DNA of 64,000 nt from Methanocorpusculaceae archaeon UBA425. Its GTDB lineage: Archaea > Halobacteriota > Methanomicrobia > Methanomicrobiales > Methanocorpusculaceae. The stretch lies in NCBI GenBank assembly GCA_002506085.1, contig DAWV01000006.1:102016-166015 (forward strand). Direction: 5' to 3'. Both the position numbers and the translations under genes were made by a program. The notes under the pieces are model-generated. The model had not been told where the DNA came from. It was given only the letters and a program-made list of their open reading frames with translations, and did not search any database. This document shows positions 25,705-34,743 of this stretch, in pieces (the first letter of the stretch is position 1; each line of letters opens with the position of its first letter).

Positions 25705-25945
25705 TAATATAGCAGCCTGTGGGAAGAGCACAGGCGGCAAACAGACCCGTGAACGAATCAGTTCCATAAGATGGAAAAGGAACACCACACACCAGCCTTT
25801 TCCATATGGTATACACCTCACACACACCACACCACCAGTATGTTTGCGGATCTGTTCAATACCAATATAAGGTTAATGACACGTACCACTCTCTCAAATC
25901 TCTCCCTTTTGTTTTTCCACTTCCGATTGTGAAGTGGAAAAATTT
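25705..25945 (+). ncRNA. Candidate structured non-coding RNA
   Basis: About 520 bp (25593-26117) hold no gene. Inside, a strong TATA box (TATATTTAAATATA, near 25677-25690) is followed about 25 bases later by a run of inverted repeats. These are GCCTGTG/CACAGGC (25715-25721 with 25729-25735), perfect 10-bp arms ATGGAAAAGG/CCTTTTCCAT (25771-25780 with 25796-25805), a C/A-rich single-stranded stretch, and 12-bp arms TTTTTCCACTTC/GAAGTGGAAAAA (25912-25923 with 25931-25942) that look like a 3' end. It does not match tRNA, RNase P or SRP RNA signatures that I know. Family unknown. Confidence 0.45.
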
Positions 25946-26117
25946 TAGAAAAAACTGATAATTATTGTTCTTTTCTGATTCTATTCTATTTCGTGCTGGT
26001 CAGATTTCCGGGAGTATCGGAAAAGCCGGTCTGCCCTGTTTTATAATTATTTTTTGCAGTGACGAACTTTAACTATTTTCAAAAACCAATGGTATATTGC
26101 TAATTGAGGATTTTTCC

Positions 26118-27122
26118 GTGCGTCACGAAATTCTATATCAGTATGACCTCCCCATCGAGATATTAGACGATATTCCGCGGACCGAAGAGGTATTGAATGT
26201 CATCTACGCACGGAGTAAGGACAAATTCCTGATTCCCATTCTTTTCACCCGCCTCCGTATGGTGTGGGGGTATCCTGAACGGCAGACCGTGTATCGGATT
26301 TACGAAATGCATTATATTGACCTGCTTGAAGCTCAGGTCCGTTTTCCAGCAGCGCTTGCTCCGACATTCATCCTGAAAACAGTAAACAATGACCGATATA
26401 TTTTCCACGGAATAAAGAACACAGTGGAAGAAATGCGGGCCGCTCTTCTCACACTTCGCGAGATGATGGTAACAAACGCCGGGGGAAACTGGGGGATCGC
26501 CGTGAAACGCAATCTGCTTATGGAAGAGTATCTTCTGAAAGAAACCGGCGGGGAGTCGCCGGCTCTTCCGGAAACCGGAACCGATGATGTTTTCGAGGAT
26601 GATGTATTCGAAAAACAAACCATTCCCGATACTTCGGAAAAAGAGCTGAACGCTGCCGCAACCGCCTGGGTTTCACGGATGATAGAATCGACCGGTCCGG
26701 TTCCGGAAAAAGTGGAGATACATAAGGAAGTCCCGCTGAATGACGCTGTTGTCTTCAATACCGGTTCCGGAAAGATGAATGACCAGTGGCACGATGAGGG
26801 AAAAGGGGATGCAATGATTCTTCCCGGTGGAGGAAGAACCCGGGTCGGCAGCTCCAAATACAAACATCTCGCCGACGAACATACCTATACACGGGCAGAT
26901 GACGATTCGGTCGTCTATGTCTCCTCCCAAGCCCCGATAATACCGCCCCGCCCCAATCCGCGGACCGTGTCACCGGTGACGCTTGAACCAAAAGAAGGGC
27001 TCGATGATGAGGCGATTGACAAATCCCTTGACGCTCTCAAATACCTGCGCGAAAACGGCATCATTACCGAGGACGAATATAAAAAACGCTGTCTGGTGCT
27101 TTTTAAGAAAACAGGATTATAA
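26118..27122 (+). CDS. SHOCT-domain protein of unknown function
   Basis: A 334-residue protein. The N-terminal 140 residues are a compact alpha/beta region with no family I recognise. Residues about 150-280 are acidic and low in predicted structure. The last 32 residues (SLDALKYLRENGIITEDEY...) match the SHOCT motif, a short helical hairpin often found at protein termini and thought to mediate oligomerisation. I use the GTG at 26118, which has GAGGAT 6-11 bases before; a TTG at 26097 is less likely. It converges with the TPR-like gene, overlapping it by 6 bp at the stops. Confidence 0.6.
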   Translation: MRHEILYQYDLPIEILDDIPRTEEVLNVIYARSKDKFLIPILFTRLRMVWGYPERQTVYRIYEMHYIDLLEAQVRFPAALAPTFILKTVNNDRYIFHGIKNTVEEMRAALLTLREMMVTNAGGNWGIAVKRNLLMEEYLLKETGGESPALPETGTDDVFEDDVFEKQTIPDTSEKELNAAATAWVSRMIESTGPVPEKVEIHKEVPLNDAVVFNTGSGKMNDQWHDEGKGDAMILPGGGRTRVGSSKYKHLADEHTYTRADDDSVVYVSSQAPIIPPRPNPRTVSPVTLEPKEGLDDEAIDKSLDALKYLRENGIITEDEYKKRCLVLFKKTGL

Positions 27123-27833
27123 ACTGACTTTTCTATATGTTCCTGTCTCTTTTATTAAATGGTAGATTGCATTCATTTTGTCATATCTTTCTTTCCCTTT
27201 CTCAGTAATGATAGAATCGGGTAAAATATCACAAATATTCACAAACTCCCGGCAATAGGTCAGCGCTTCTTCCGGCTTACCCATATCACAGCAGATTCTG
27301 ACCAAGGATAAGTCCACTAAATAAATCCAGTTTTTCAATGCCGAGAGCCCCCAGTTGTTCGTTTCCTCTTTACAGCGGGATAAGGCTTGGCGGGCATACT
27401 TCAGAGCATTGGTCAAATCACCAAGCAGGTTGTAACAATCTGCAATACGCGTGAGTGTCACGATCAGATTTCGGATATTAGTTATTACCTGATCGGGATT
27501 ATCCCGTCTGTTAATAGCTTCCATCTGATGGAGGAGATCCACTGCCTGAAAATCCGCATGCAGTGAGGAAACATAATCCCCCTGCTGGAAATACATGCCT
27601 GAAAGAGATGAATAAACGGCAAGACGTGCATTAAACAGATTGTATTCTTCATATTCGTCAGGATAGGCCGTTATCCGGTCTACAACATCGAACGCAAGAT
27701 TATACTGCTCTTTTGCCCTGGTATAATGTTTATTACGGGTGTACAGTCTGCTCATATTCAGAATATCATCGAGCCGGTGAAAAAGAATATCCGGGTTTTC
27801 CTGAGCTGATGAGGTCCCCGGTTTATCTACCAT
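27117..27833 (-). CDS. TPR-like helical repeat protein, paralogue 1
   Basis: A 238-residue, all-helical protein with TPR-like features: repeated A/Y/L patterns such as HYTRAKEQYNLAFDVVD, DCYNLLGDLTNALKYARQAL and DMGKPEEALTYCREF. There is no signal or TM segment, so a cytoplasmic scaffold is likely. It is clearly homologous to the next gene (28006-28728), sharing AKEQ...AFDVVDxxT, GDYxxSLxADF and TYCRE. The two are tandem duplicates. Partners are unknown. Confidence 0.65.
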   Translation of the reverse strand: MVDKPGTSSAQENPDILFHRLDDILNMSRLYTRNKHYTRAKEQYNLAFDVVDRITAYPDEYEEYNLFNARLAVYSSLSGMYFQQGDYVSSLHADFQAVDLLHQMEAINRRDNPDQVITNIRNLIVTLTRIADCYNLLGDLTNALKYARQALSRCKEETNNWGLSALKNWIYLVDLSLVRICCDMGKPEEALTYCREFVNICDILPDSIITEKGKERYDKMNAIYHLIKETGTYRKVSL

Positions 27834-28005
27834 TTCAAGTAATTGCAGGATAAATACACCACCTTACTAAGTAATTCATAGGTGAATGGGGAATATATGT
27901 GTTTGCCAGCCCCGGGCGGGCATTGATGCATAATTCCTGGATTTCCAGCAGATGCTTCGAGAAAAACGGATGAGAAAAACGGTTTTCGCTATTTTTGACC
28001 GGACG

Positions 28006-28728
28006 TTATTTATAGGCTCCGGTCTCCGCAATCTGATTACAGATTGCTTTCATTTTCATATAATGTATTTCTCCCTTTTTGGTATCGGGATAATCGGGTA
28101 TCAACTCGCAGATTGTCAGATACTCGCGGCAATAGGTCAGCGCTTTTTGTGTGCTTCCCAAACCACAACAGATCCTGGTCATTGATAAATACGAGTAATA
28201 ATAACTGTTTGTCAATGCCGAGAGTCCCCAGGTATACATTTCCTCTTTGCATCGTGATATGGCTTCATTGGCATACTTCAGAGCATTTTCATGGTCACCA
28301 ATGTTATTATAACAATCTGCAATGCAGGTATAGGTCATTATCAGATTCTGAACATTGATGATTTCCTGGTCGGGGTGGAGACGTCTGTATATTGGTTCCA
28401 GCTGAATGAGGAGTTCGAGGTCCCGGAAATCAGCATCAAGGGATGCAGCATAATCTCCCTGCAGGAAATACATAAGAGAAAGCCGTGAAAAAACGAGAGA
28501 ACGAGAACTGAGAATAATAGTTTCGGTATATGAGTCCGGATTTTCGGTCATCTGGTCAACAACATCGAATGCAAAATCAAACTGCTCTTTTGCTTTTGCA
28601 AAATCCCTGTTTTTGGCATACAATTTTCCGGAATCCAGAATGGTATTTAGTTTGGATTTAAGATTATGTGAATCATTCATTACCGGGCTGATTCCTTTCG
28701 TATCCGGTATATTTAGTCTATCAAACAA
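28006..28728 (-). CDS. TPR-like helical repeat protein, paralogue 2
   Basis: A 240-residue paralogue of the preceding gene, with the same order of helical repeats (AKAKEQFDFAFDVVDQMT, DCYNNIGDHENALKYANEA, GLGSTQKALTYCREYL) and the same C-terminal ending, ETGAYK against ETGTYR. The upstream 170 bp separating the two copies contain no gene. The start is 10 bp from the stop of a further degenerate copy. Function unknown. Confidence 0.65.
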   Translation of the reverse strand: MFDRLNIPDTKGISPVMNDSHNLKSKLNTILDSGKLYAKNRDFAKAKEQFDFAFDVVDQMTENPDSYTETIILSSRSLVFSRLSLMYFLQGDYAASLDADFRDLELLIQLEPIYRRLHPDQEIINVQNLIMTYTCIADCYNNIGDHENALKYANEAISRCKEEMYTWGLSALTNSYYYSYLSMTRICCGLGSTQKALTYCREYLTICELIPDYPDTKKGEIHYMKMKAICNQIAETGAYK

Positions 28729-28738
28729 TCACATTCAC

Positions 28739-28830
28739 CTATTTGTAAGTTCCTGTTTTGTTTGATTGATATATGATGTTATCTATTTTATTCTGCCTCT
28801 CACTCAGAGGGGTCCGTTTACAGAAGGGAT
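28739..28830 (-). pseudogene. C-terminal remnant of a third TPR-like paralogue
   Basis: The frame ending at 28739 reads SERQNKIDNIIYQSNKTGTY, which aligns with KERYDKMNAIYHLIKETGTY at the end of paralogue 1. Upstream of about 28830 the similarity disappears, so only the last 30 or so codons of a third tandem copy survive. The same frame extends to 28975 but with unrelated sequence. Confidence 0.5.
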
Positions 28831-29015
28831 TGACGGAGGATGAATTGTTGAAAAAAAGCTCTTTTCCCCTGGTCTCTTTCGACCCTCGCATAATCATCTC
28901 CCGGCTGATGAACGTTCCTCCGGGTAGTGTCATTTTTGCCCGGCTCCGTGGTATCCGGAGGTACTCTTCCATCATCCTAATAGCATTCCGCCCCTAATCC
29001 AATAGGAGAGAACAC

Positions 29016-30689
29016 ATGTCCAACCCCAGAATCATTCTCCTCGCCCTTATTATAACTTCTCTATTCATCCTCCCCGCTGCGGCCGAGATACCCTCCTCCT
29101 ACGATGCCCGTCTCCAGAATCTCACCCCGCCCATAACCGATCAGGGAAACTACGGCCTCTGCTGGGCATTCTCCGCCATCAGTTCGCTTGAATCCAGCAT
29201 GATTTATCAGGACCCAGAGAAATACGCCGGGATTGACCTTTCTCCTTACCACCTTGCCTACTTCACCTATAACCGGGATGACGTCATCGACCCTGACTCA
29301 CCTATCCCTGGACTTGAAGGGATTGCCGGAGATTACACATATTCAAACGAAACAGAACCCGTAAACAACATAAGCGGACTTATTCTTGGAGGCTATGATT
29401 ACCAGGCAGTATACACTCTGGCTGCAGGATTCGGGGCAGTCAATGAATCGGCAGCCCCCTTTGAGCCCTATGGAAATAATACCCGTCTTTCCCCGGATAC
29501 TGCCATATCCGGGAATGAAGTCATGCTTAAATCAGCCACCTTCATCCCGGCCTCCGATACTGATTCCATTAAATCCATGCTTCTCGAAAGCGGAGCCGGA
29601 ATCCTCCAGCTCTTCTTTGCGGTAGAAGAGCCGTACCTTCATGAACTCGATAATGGTGACTGGGCATTCTTTCTCGGAACAACGGACCGCGAAAATTTAT
29701 CCTATTCCGGCATGCATGCGGTCCTTCTCATCGGATGGGATGACGATTTTTCAAAAGGGTATTTCAACATGACACCTGAGCATGACGGAGCATGGCTTAT
29801 TCAGAATTCCTGGGGAAGTAACCTCTCCAACTGCACGTATATCTGGATATCCTACGAAGAAACCATTGACCCGGTACCTTTCTTCACCGGAGATGAGCCA
29901 AAATATGATCACATCTACCAGTATGACGGAGGAACGCTCCGCGGCGGATACCCGGTGAACCAGACGTCTGTGCTGATTGGAAACGTGTTCACCGCCGCCC
30001 GCGATGAACTCATCCGGGCGGTGTCTCTTGACACAAACCAGTCGGTAAACTACACCCTTGAAATTTATACGAATCTCATGAGTGAATCCCCGGATTCGGG
30101 AACACTGTTCGCGTCAGAGACCGGAGCTGTTCAATATCCCGGATATTACACGATTGAACTGACGGATTATGTCCCTATCGAAGAGGGACAGAGTTTCTCT
30201 GTGGTGTACTCTCTTGATTCAGATGAACAGCTCAACATTTCCATTGACGAATCAGATATTATCGAGGAAGATATTGAAACAGTGACCTTCGCCCTTCCCG
30301 GACAAAGTTTTGTCTCCAACGGAACCGCCTGGGAAGATTTGAGTGCGGACGGGGAGACGAATCTGCGGATTAAAGCTTTCACGACCGACACAACGTTCGC
30401 GATATTCATTGACCCGGTAACAGCTTCCATTAAAAAACGCGGGATTACCATTTCCGGAACGACGACTTTTGCTCCCGGAAGTGAGCTGAATATGACCCTG
30501 ATATGTCCTGACGGGTCGGTGCTTTATGAAACAACTGAGGTTATGCCGGACGGCTGGGAAGTAACCGTCCCGAATCTGAAAATGTTTGAAGAGGAGTATA
30601 CGGTTTACGTGGAGCGGAAATCCGTGAGTGCGGAGACTGTGTTTACACCGGCAGGGTTTAAGGATATGCTGATTGCATTCCGGGCGTGA
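29016..30689 (+). CDS. Secreted papain-like (C1A) cysteine protease with C-terminal beta domains
   Basis: A 557-residue exported protein. Its signal peptide (about 5-23, ending PAAAE) is followed by a C1 peptidase domain with Gln43 of the oxyanion hole, Cys49 in YGLCWAFSAISSLES, His234 in SGMHAVLLIGWDDD and Asn264 in QNSWGS. All catalytic residues are intact. No long pro-peptide separates the signal from the mature-like start IPSSYDAR. Residues about 310-470 resemble the lectin-like domain found in archaeal C1 proteases, followed by a short beta region. No C-terminal anchor is visible. It may process surface proteins or peptides outside the cell. Confidence 0.85.
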   Translation: MSNPRIILLALIITSLFILPAAAEIPSSYDARLQNLTPPITDQGNYGLCWAFSAISSLESSMIYQDPEKYAGIDLSPYHLAYFTYNRDDVIDPDSPIPGLEGIAGDYTYSNETEPVNNISGLILGGYDYQAVYTLAAGFGAVNESAAPFEPYGNNTRLSPDTAISGNEVMLKSATFIPASDTDSIKSMLLESGAGILQLFFAVEEPYLHELDNGDWAFFLGTTDRENLSYSGMHAVLLIGWDDDFSKGYFNMTPEHDGAWLIQNSWGSNLSNCTYIWISYEETIDPVPFFTGDEPKYDHIYQYDGGTLRGGYPVNQTSVLIGNVFTAARDELIRAVSLDTNQSVNYTLEIYTNLMSESPDSGTLFASETGAVQYPGYYTIELTDYVPIEEGQSFSVVYSLDSDEQLNISIDESDIIEEDIETVTFALPGQSFVSNGTAWEDLSADGETNLRIKAFTTDTTFAIFIDPVTASIKKRGITISGTTTFAPGSELNMTLICPDGSVLYETTEVMPDGWEVTVPNLKMFEEEYTVYVERKSVSAETVFTPAGFKDMLIAFRA

Positions 30690-30690
30690 A

Positions 30691-31872
30691 TTACTTTCTC
30701 TCGAGCCTGTATTTTTCAATGATCCGGTTTAACGGCGAGGTTGATATCCCCGTGGTTTTCTTAATCTCCATATGGGAATACCGGTATTTTCCATTCGGGA
30801 ATGTCTCCTCCAGCATTCGTTTTACCCGGATTTCCACTGCCTGTTTCTCTTCTTCGGTCTGTTTCGGGCGGTAGATTACCTCTCCTCTCCTCACGAAGTC
30901 AGGCACACCAAGAATTTCGGTTAGTTCCTTTACACAAGTAGCATAAATTCCGGCAGCACGCTCTGCCCGTTCATTTTTATCGAACAATTCAGGATTGTCA
31001 GAGACCGCGATTCTTCCCTGGACCAGATTCAGCTCAGAACGGTAACGGAGCATGGTATCCCACGGATCTTCTCTTTCCGGGAAATTCAGTTTGCCCACTC
31101 CGATACGGAACATGGTCCGGTAGTTCCAGTCGCGAAGCGAAGTGACATTGACGATCCGGTTTTTATCCTGAAGATTCTGGATGTTCTTCTTAAAGTAAAA
31201 GGCACTCTGGAAAATGGTGTAATTACGGAGGGCATTTCCCAACTCGACCGGGAAGTAGAGGTAATCGACATAAGCCCTCCCGCGGGAGTATTCACGGATA
31301 TCAAACCTGAGTATATCCGTATTCCCGAACGGGGGAGTTATCCGTTCGATTTTCCGGTTTTCCGGTTTTGTGTTTCTGATTGCGTCATACAGCTGGGCAC
31401 ATCGTGCCCCGGAATAAGCAAGCATGAGGTAAAAAGTTCTGAGTTCTCCCGGGAGATTTTCCATCCCGGCTACGACTTCTTCATCGGTGAGATACACAAC
31501 ACCGTTTCTCCCCATCTCCTCCGCGGTTTTATTGCCGATTTTTGCTTTTCTGATGGCCGGAATCCAGGCTGTTTTTATGTCAAATCCGTTGACGGATGTG
31601 AGATTGTGTTTCAGAGAATACGAGAGATATTTGTTCAGCGCCCCGCGATATTTCTGGGTCATGTTTTTCCCGTTATTGTATCTGGCATATTCGGTAAGTT
31701 CGTTTGGGGTTCTGATTGAAAGAAAGCGTTTCTTTAATGCAATAAGATACTCTGACTGACGTGCTGTCGAATTTACGTTTTGGGAAATCAGATACGTGAT
31801 AAATTCTTCATCGGATGGACCATAGGTTAGATAAATTTCAGACAGGCTAAGGATGTTATGCTGAAGTAACAT
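30691..31872 (-). CDS. Archaeal tyrosine-recombinase (integrase)-like protein
   Basis: A 393-residue protein with a layout like archaeal phage integrases: a helical N-terminal domain, then LRTFYLMLAYSGARCAQLYD (the first catalytic Arg position), a central SLRDWNYRTMFRIGVGKL segment, NLVQGRIAVSDNPELF and a possible nucleophile Tyr in AAGIYATCVKEL. The His/Arg box is not canonical, so activity is uncertain. The C-terminal 75 residues are basic and extra to the family core. The ATG at 31872 is preferred over GTG 31884. No flanking tRNA or direct repeats mark an integrated element. Confidence 0.55.
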   Translation of the reverse strand: MLLQHNILSLSEIYLTYGPSDEEFITYLISQNVNSTARQSEYLIALKKRFLSIRTPNELTEYARYNNGKNMTQKYRGALNKYLSYSLKHNLTSVNGFDIKTAWIPAIRKAKIGNKTAEEMGRNGVVYLTDEEVVAGMENLPGELRTFYLMLAYSGARCAQLYDAIRNTKPENRKIERITPPFGNTDILRFDIREYSRGRAYVDYLYFPVELGNALRNYTIFQSAFYFKKNIQNLQDKNRIVNVTSLRDWNYRTMFRIGVGKLNFPEREDPWDTMLRYRSELNLVQGRIAVSDNPELFDKNERAERAAGIYATCVKELTEILGVPDFVRRGEVIYRPKQTEEEKQAVEIRVKRMLEETFPNGKYRYSHMEIKKTTGISTSPLNRIIEKYRLERK

Positions 31873-32018
31873 GATTATTCCCACACTCTAAACTGATATA
31901 AGGTGGGATATTATGATAAATTCTTCTTTTTAACATTTCGCGATTTCGTGCGGAAAATCACATTTTTGTATTTCCGATGGGAAAACAACGGAAACAAAAA
32001 AAGGTTGAAAAATTATTC

Positions 32019-33197
32019 TCAATTGATTTTGTTTTTGTGACTAAGCAATTTCAGCGGGTAAGGCAGAGCAATACACAGAATAATCGCCGCAATCATCAGC
32101 CATCCCTGGTAGAAGAGAGCTGTCGGCATACCAATCATATCTGCCATAATACCAATCATTACTACCGCGATTGCCGCGAGTCCCTGTGGAATGCCGATTA
32201 TAATTCCTGAGGCAAAGCCAACGCTTCCGGGCATAAGTTCCTGAACGGTTGCGATTTCCACGGAAGCGGTCGCCAGCAGGAAAAATCCGGCAATAATCAG
32301 AGAAATGACCGAACCGATTCCCGACAGGAAAAATATTCCGAAGTAAGCGATAGTTGCTCCGATGTAGGCAGTGAACATAACCTCTTTTCGTCCGATCTTG
32401 TCGGAGAGAGGACCGGCTATGAGGGTTCCGACCATCCCCGCGAAAATCATACAGCTGACGACTCCGGTTGCGAGAATATAATCAACACTGGCAAATTCCG
32501 TCAGATATACGGCAGCAAAGGCAAGGAATCCATAGAAAACCCATGTCCGAAGCGAACTGATGCCGAGAACAAGTGCCGCTTTACTCCATCCTGGTTTTTC
32601 TGTACTGGTTTTCACCACTTTTGGAGGGACATAATCCGGTTTCTGCTGATGTTTCCTAAGTAAAATTGCAACAAGCAATCCCGGAATAAGCAGCCAGACA
32701 AGTGCGGGGAATCCTCCCCATGCATACAGTGCTCCGGTGATAAGCGGAGCGGCTCCGTAACCAAACGATCCTCCGACAGAAAACAGTGAAAGGAATGTCC
32801 CGCGGTTTGCCGGTGTCGTGAACTGGTGAATCTGCTGATAGGCATTGGGGTGGAAGACGGAGTTTCCCGCTCCTGCAATTACCGCCATAATCAGAAGAAT
32901 CCAGTAATTCTGAGTAAATGCAAAGATGGTAATTGCGAGGGCAGTAATAATAATACACCAGGAAATCCCGGGCACCCATTTATTCTTATCAATACGCCAG
33001 CCGGATAAGGGTTGGAAAATGACCATTGTCAGTGTTAATATGGTAGACAGGAACCCTGCCATTGCATAGGAGGTGATTCCCTGTTCGGTAAATAATGGAA
33101 TTAATGCCGGAAGAAGTGCGGGAATTATCGGGATATAAAAGTCCACGGCTCCGTGACCGGCTGCAAGGCCTGCTATACGTTTAGTAAGTACGTTCAT
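32019..33197 (-). CDS. MFS transporter, fosmidomycin-resistance (Fsr) type
   Basis: A 392-residue membrane protein with about 12 TM helices. GHGAVDFYIPIIPALLP at the N-terminus and GNSVFHPNAYQQIHQFT in helix 4-5 are typical of the Fsr-like subgroup of the major facilitator superfamily; DKIGRKEVMF is the central MFS loop motif. The substrate is unknown. It overlaps the methylase gene by 4 bp and is the last gene of hpt-dph2-methylase-MFS. Confidence 0.8.
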   Translation of the reverse strand: MNVLTKRIAGLAAGHGAVDFYIPIIPALLPALIPLFTEQGITSYAMAGFLSTILTLTMVIFQPLSGWRIDKNKWVPGISWCIIITALAITIFAFTQNYWILLIMAVIAGAGNSVFHPNAYQQIHQFTTPANRGTFLSLFSVGGSFGYGAAPLITGALYAWGGFPALVWLLIPGLLVAILLRKHQQKPDYVPPKVVKTSTEKPGWSKAALVLGISSLRTWVFYGFLAFAAVYLTEFASVDYILATGVVSCMIFAGMVGTLIAGPLSDKIGRKEVMFTAYIGATIAYFGIFFLSGIGSVISLIIAGFFLLATASVEIATVQELMPGSVGFASGIIIGIPQGLAAIAVVMIGIMADMIGMPTALFYQGWLMIAAIILCIALPYPLKLLSHKNKIN

Positions 33198-33796
33198 GCT
33201 ATTCTCTCAAGGCGGATGATTTCAACAGGGATTTCCAGATTCTCTCTTGTGTGAAAGGAGAACTGTTTTGGAATATTTAAGAGGGCGGCTGTTTTACCCG
33301 TGATGACAGCTTTGTTTTTTGTGTATGCTTCCACAAATGGAATACTTCCTTTGTTGAAGATTCCATAACAGACCGGAGCCGCTCTGAGTGCAAAGTCAAG
33401 GAACGGTCTGTCGGCATGCTCCTTCTGGGCACCAAAAGGGGGGTTCATGATGACCGTATCCGCAGAAATCCCGGATGAATTATCATCAATATGCATCTGA
33501 ATAAATTCGATTTCAACGCCGAAAGCCTCGGCATTTTTTCGTGCGGCTGCGAGAATCGCCTCGTCTGTATCGACGCCGGTAACTTCGGCTCCGAGAAGTG
33601 CGGCACCGATTGAAAGCATACCAGTCCCGCAGCCCAGGTCCAGAACTTTACGGCCTTCTATATCGCCGGCGAGCGCTGCCTCATACAAGAGTCTTGCCGC
33701 GAGCGGGGCCGGAGTCATATACTGCTCGAGATTTGCCGAGGGTGAAGGAAAGCCCTGAATCTTCTGGAGTTTTATTTCAAGCTGCCTGAGTTTCAT
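33194..33796 (-). CDS. METTL5-like RNA adenine N6-methyltransferase
   Basis: A 200-residue SAM-dependent methylase with DLGCGTGMLSIGAALLGA (SAM loop, about 50-67), the acidic VTGVDTDE strand and the catalytic MNPPFGAQ motif of N6-adenine methylases. Size and motifs match the archaeal relatives of METTL5, which makes m6A in small-subunit rRNA. It overlaps dph2 and the MFS gene by 4 bp each, so it is co-translated with translation-related neighbours. Confidence 0.8.
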   Translation of the reverse strand: MKLRQLEIKLQKIQGFPSPSANLEQYMTPAPLAARLLYEAALAGDIEGRKVLDLGCGTGMLSIGAALLGAEVTGVDTDEAILAAARKNAEAFGVEIEFIQMHIDDNSSGISADTVIMNPPFGAQKEHADRPFLDFALRAAPVCYGIFNKGSIPFVEAYTKNKAVITGKTAALLNIPKQFSFHTRENLEIPVEIIRLERIA

Positions 33797-34743
33797 GGTA
33801 ATATTTCGTCAATTTCATAATCGTCCCAGCTTCGCAGACCGATAACGATCTCAAACTCAGGCGGGGATAAGATCGGCATCGGAAATCTGCTCTGGTCGTC
33901 CAGAGCGAGTCTCGGACATGCAGTATTTACATATGCATCGAATCCGAGATTTCTCAGCTGCATCTCGGAGATCTCCCGGATTAGAATGATGGTGGTATTT
34001 TCGTGAAGGGATGCAAGTCTCTCGGCAAGTTCGCGGCGTGCCTGCCCTGATTTCGAAGAAAGCAGAATCCCGAACGTCTTCGCACTCTTTGCCTTCTCAA
34101 TCTGGACAAACCGTTTGCGAAGTAATTTGTCGGCCGACACTTCCTGCAGAATTCCGTCAGCAAACGGGTCGAGCGCGAAGGTTGGTTTTTTCGTGGCGAG
34201 CGATACGCCTATTGCGTGAAAAATTCCTGTCCCGACAAATAAATATGCATCTGCCAAGGCATTTTTCGCCGAGGCGTAGGTGCATCCAAGCACCTGACCG
34301 TCGAGAGGCGTCCTCGAAGAACCGCCCCCGATTACCGCGTTGACTCCGTGATTTTTCAGCCATTTACCCATATCTTTTGTCTGGTGGGCATGCTGAATCG
34401 TCGTCGTGATACCGACAGTCGGATATTTTTTTAGTTCAGACACTGCCTTATCAAGAATTTCCAGAGGAATGTCCTGCTGAAACGGGACATAGATGACGTT
34501 CTCTTCCGATGTCACGGGTGTATGCCCGATATGCACAAGCACGTCTGCCCAGTCGAGTGCGTCGAGCGAGAGGTCACATGCCCCCCAGCAGGCGTCCCCG
34601 CTTATGAGTACCTCAAATCCTTCGCTTTTGAGAGCGGCAGAAATCTCCGCGGCTTTTCTTTTCAGACCTTCAGGTAACTGCACGGCAACTTTCTTCGCGT
34701 TCCTGCTCTTGAGCTGGCTGATTACTTCAGTAAGCTGAATCAA
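33793..34743 (-). CDS. dph2: 2-(3-amino-3-carboxypropyl)histidine synthase Dph2
   Basis: The first enzyme of diphthamide synthesis on elongation factor 2. It is a non-canonical radical SAM enzyme whose [4Fe-4S] cluster is held by three widely spaced cysteines. In this 316-residue protein these correspond to GDACWGACD (about 60), LGCTYAS (about 153) and NTACPRLALDD (about 273). The archaeal homodimeric form has this length. It overlaps hpt by 17 bp and the methylase gene by 4 bp. Confidence 0.9.
   Translation of the reverse strand: MIQLTEVISQLKSRNAKKVAVQLPEGLKRKAAEISAALKSEGFEVLISGDACWGACDLSLDALDWADVLVHIGHTPVTSEENVIYVPFQQDIPLEILDKAVSELKKYPTVGITTTIQHAHQTKDMGKWLKNHGVNAVIGGGSSRTPLDGQVLGCTYASAKNALADAYLFVGTGIFHAIGVSLATKKPTFALDPFADGILQEVSADKLLRKRFVQIEKAKSAKTFGILLSSKSGQARRELAERLASLHENTTIILIREISEMQLRNLGFDAYVNTACPRLALDDQSRFPMPILSPPEFEIVIGLRSWDDYEIDEILP

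Noticed and set aside
25715..25735. tRNA-like fragment in the candidate RNA
   Set aside because: There is a single hairpin with no T-loop GTTCRA, acceptor pairing or CCA-proximal stem.
28773..28997. A 74-codon frame on the + strand before the protease gene
   Set aside because: Overlaps the TPR remnant on the other strand and has no ribosome-binding site or family. The protease has its own start signals at 29016.
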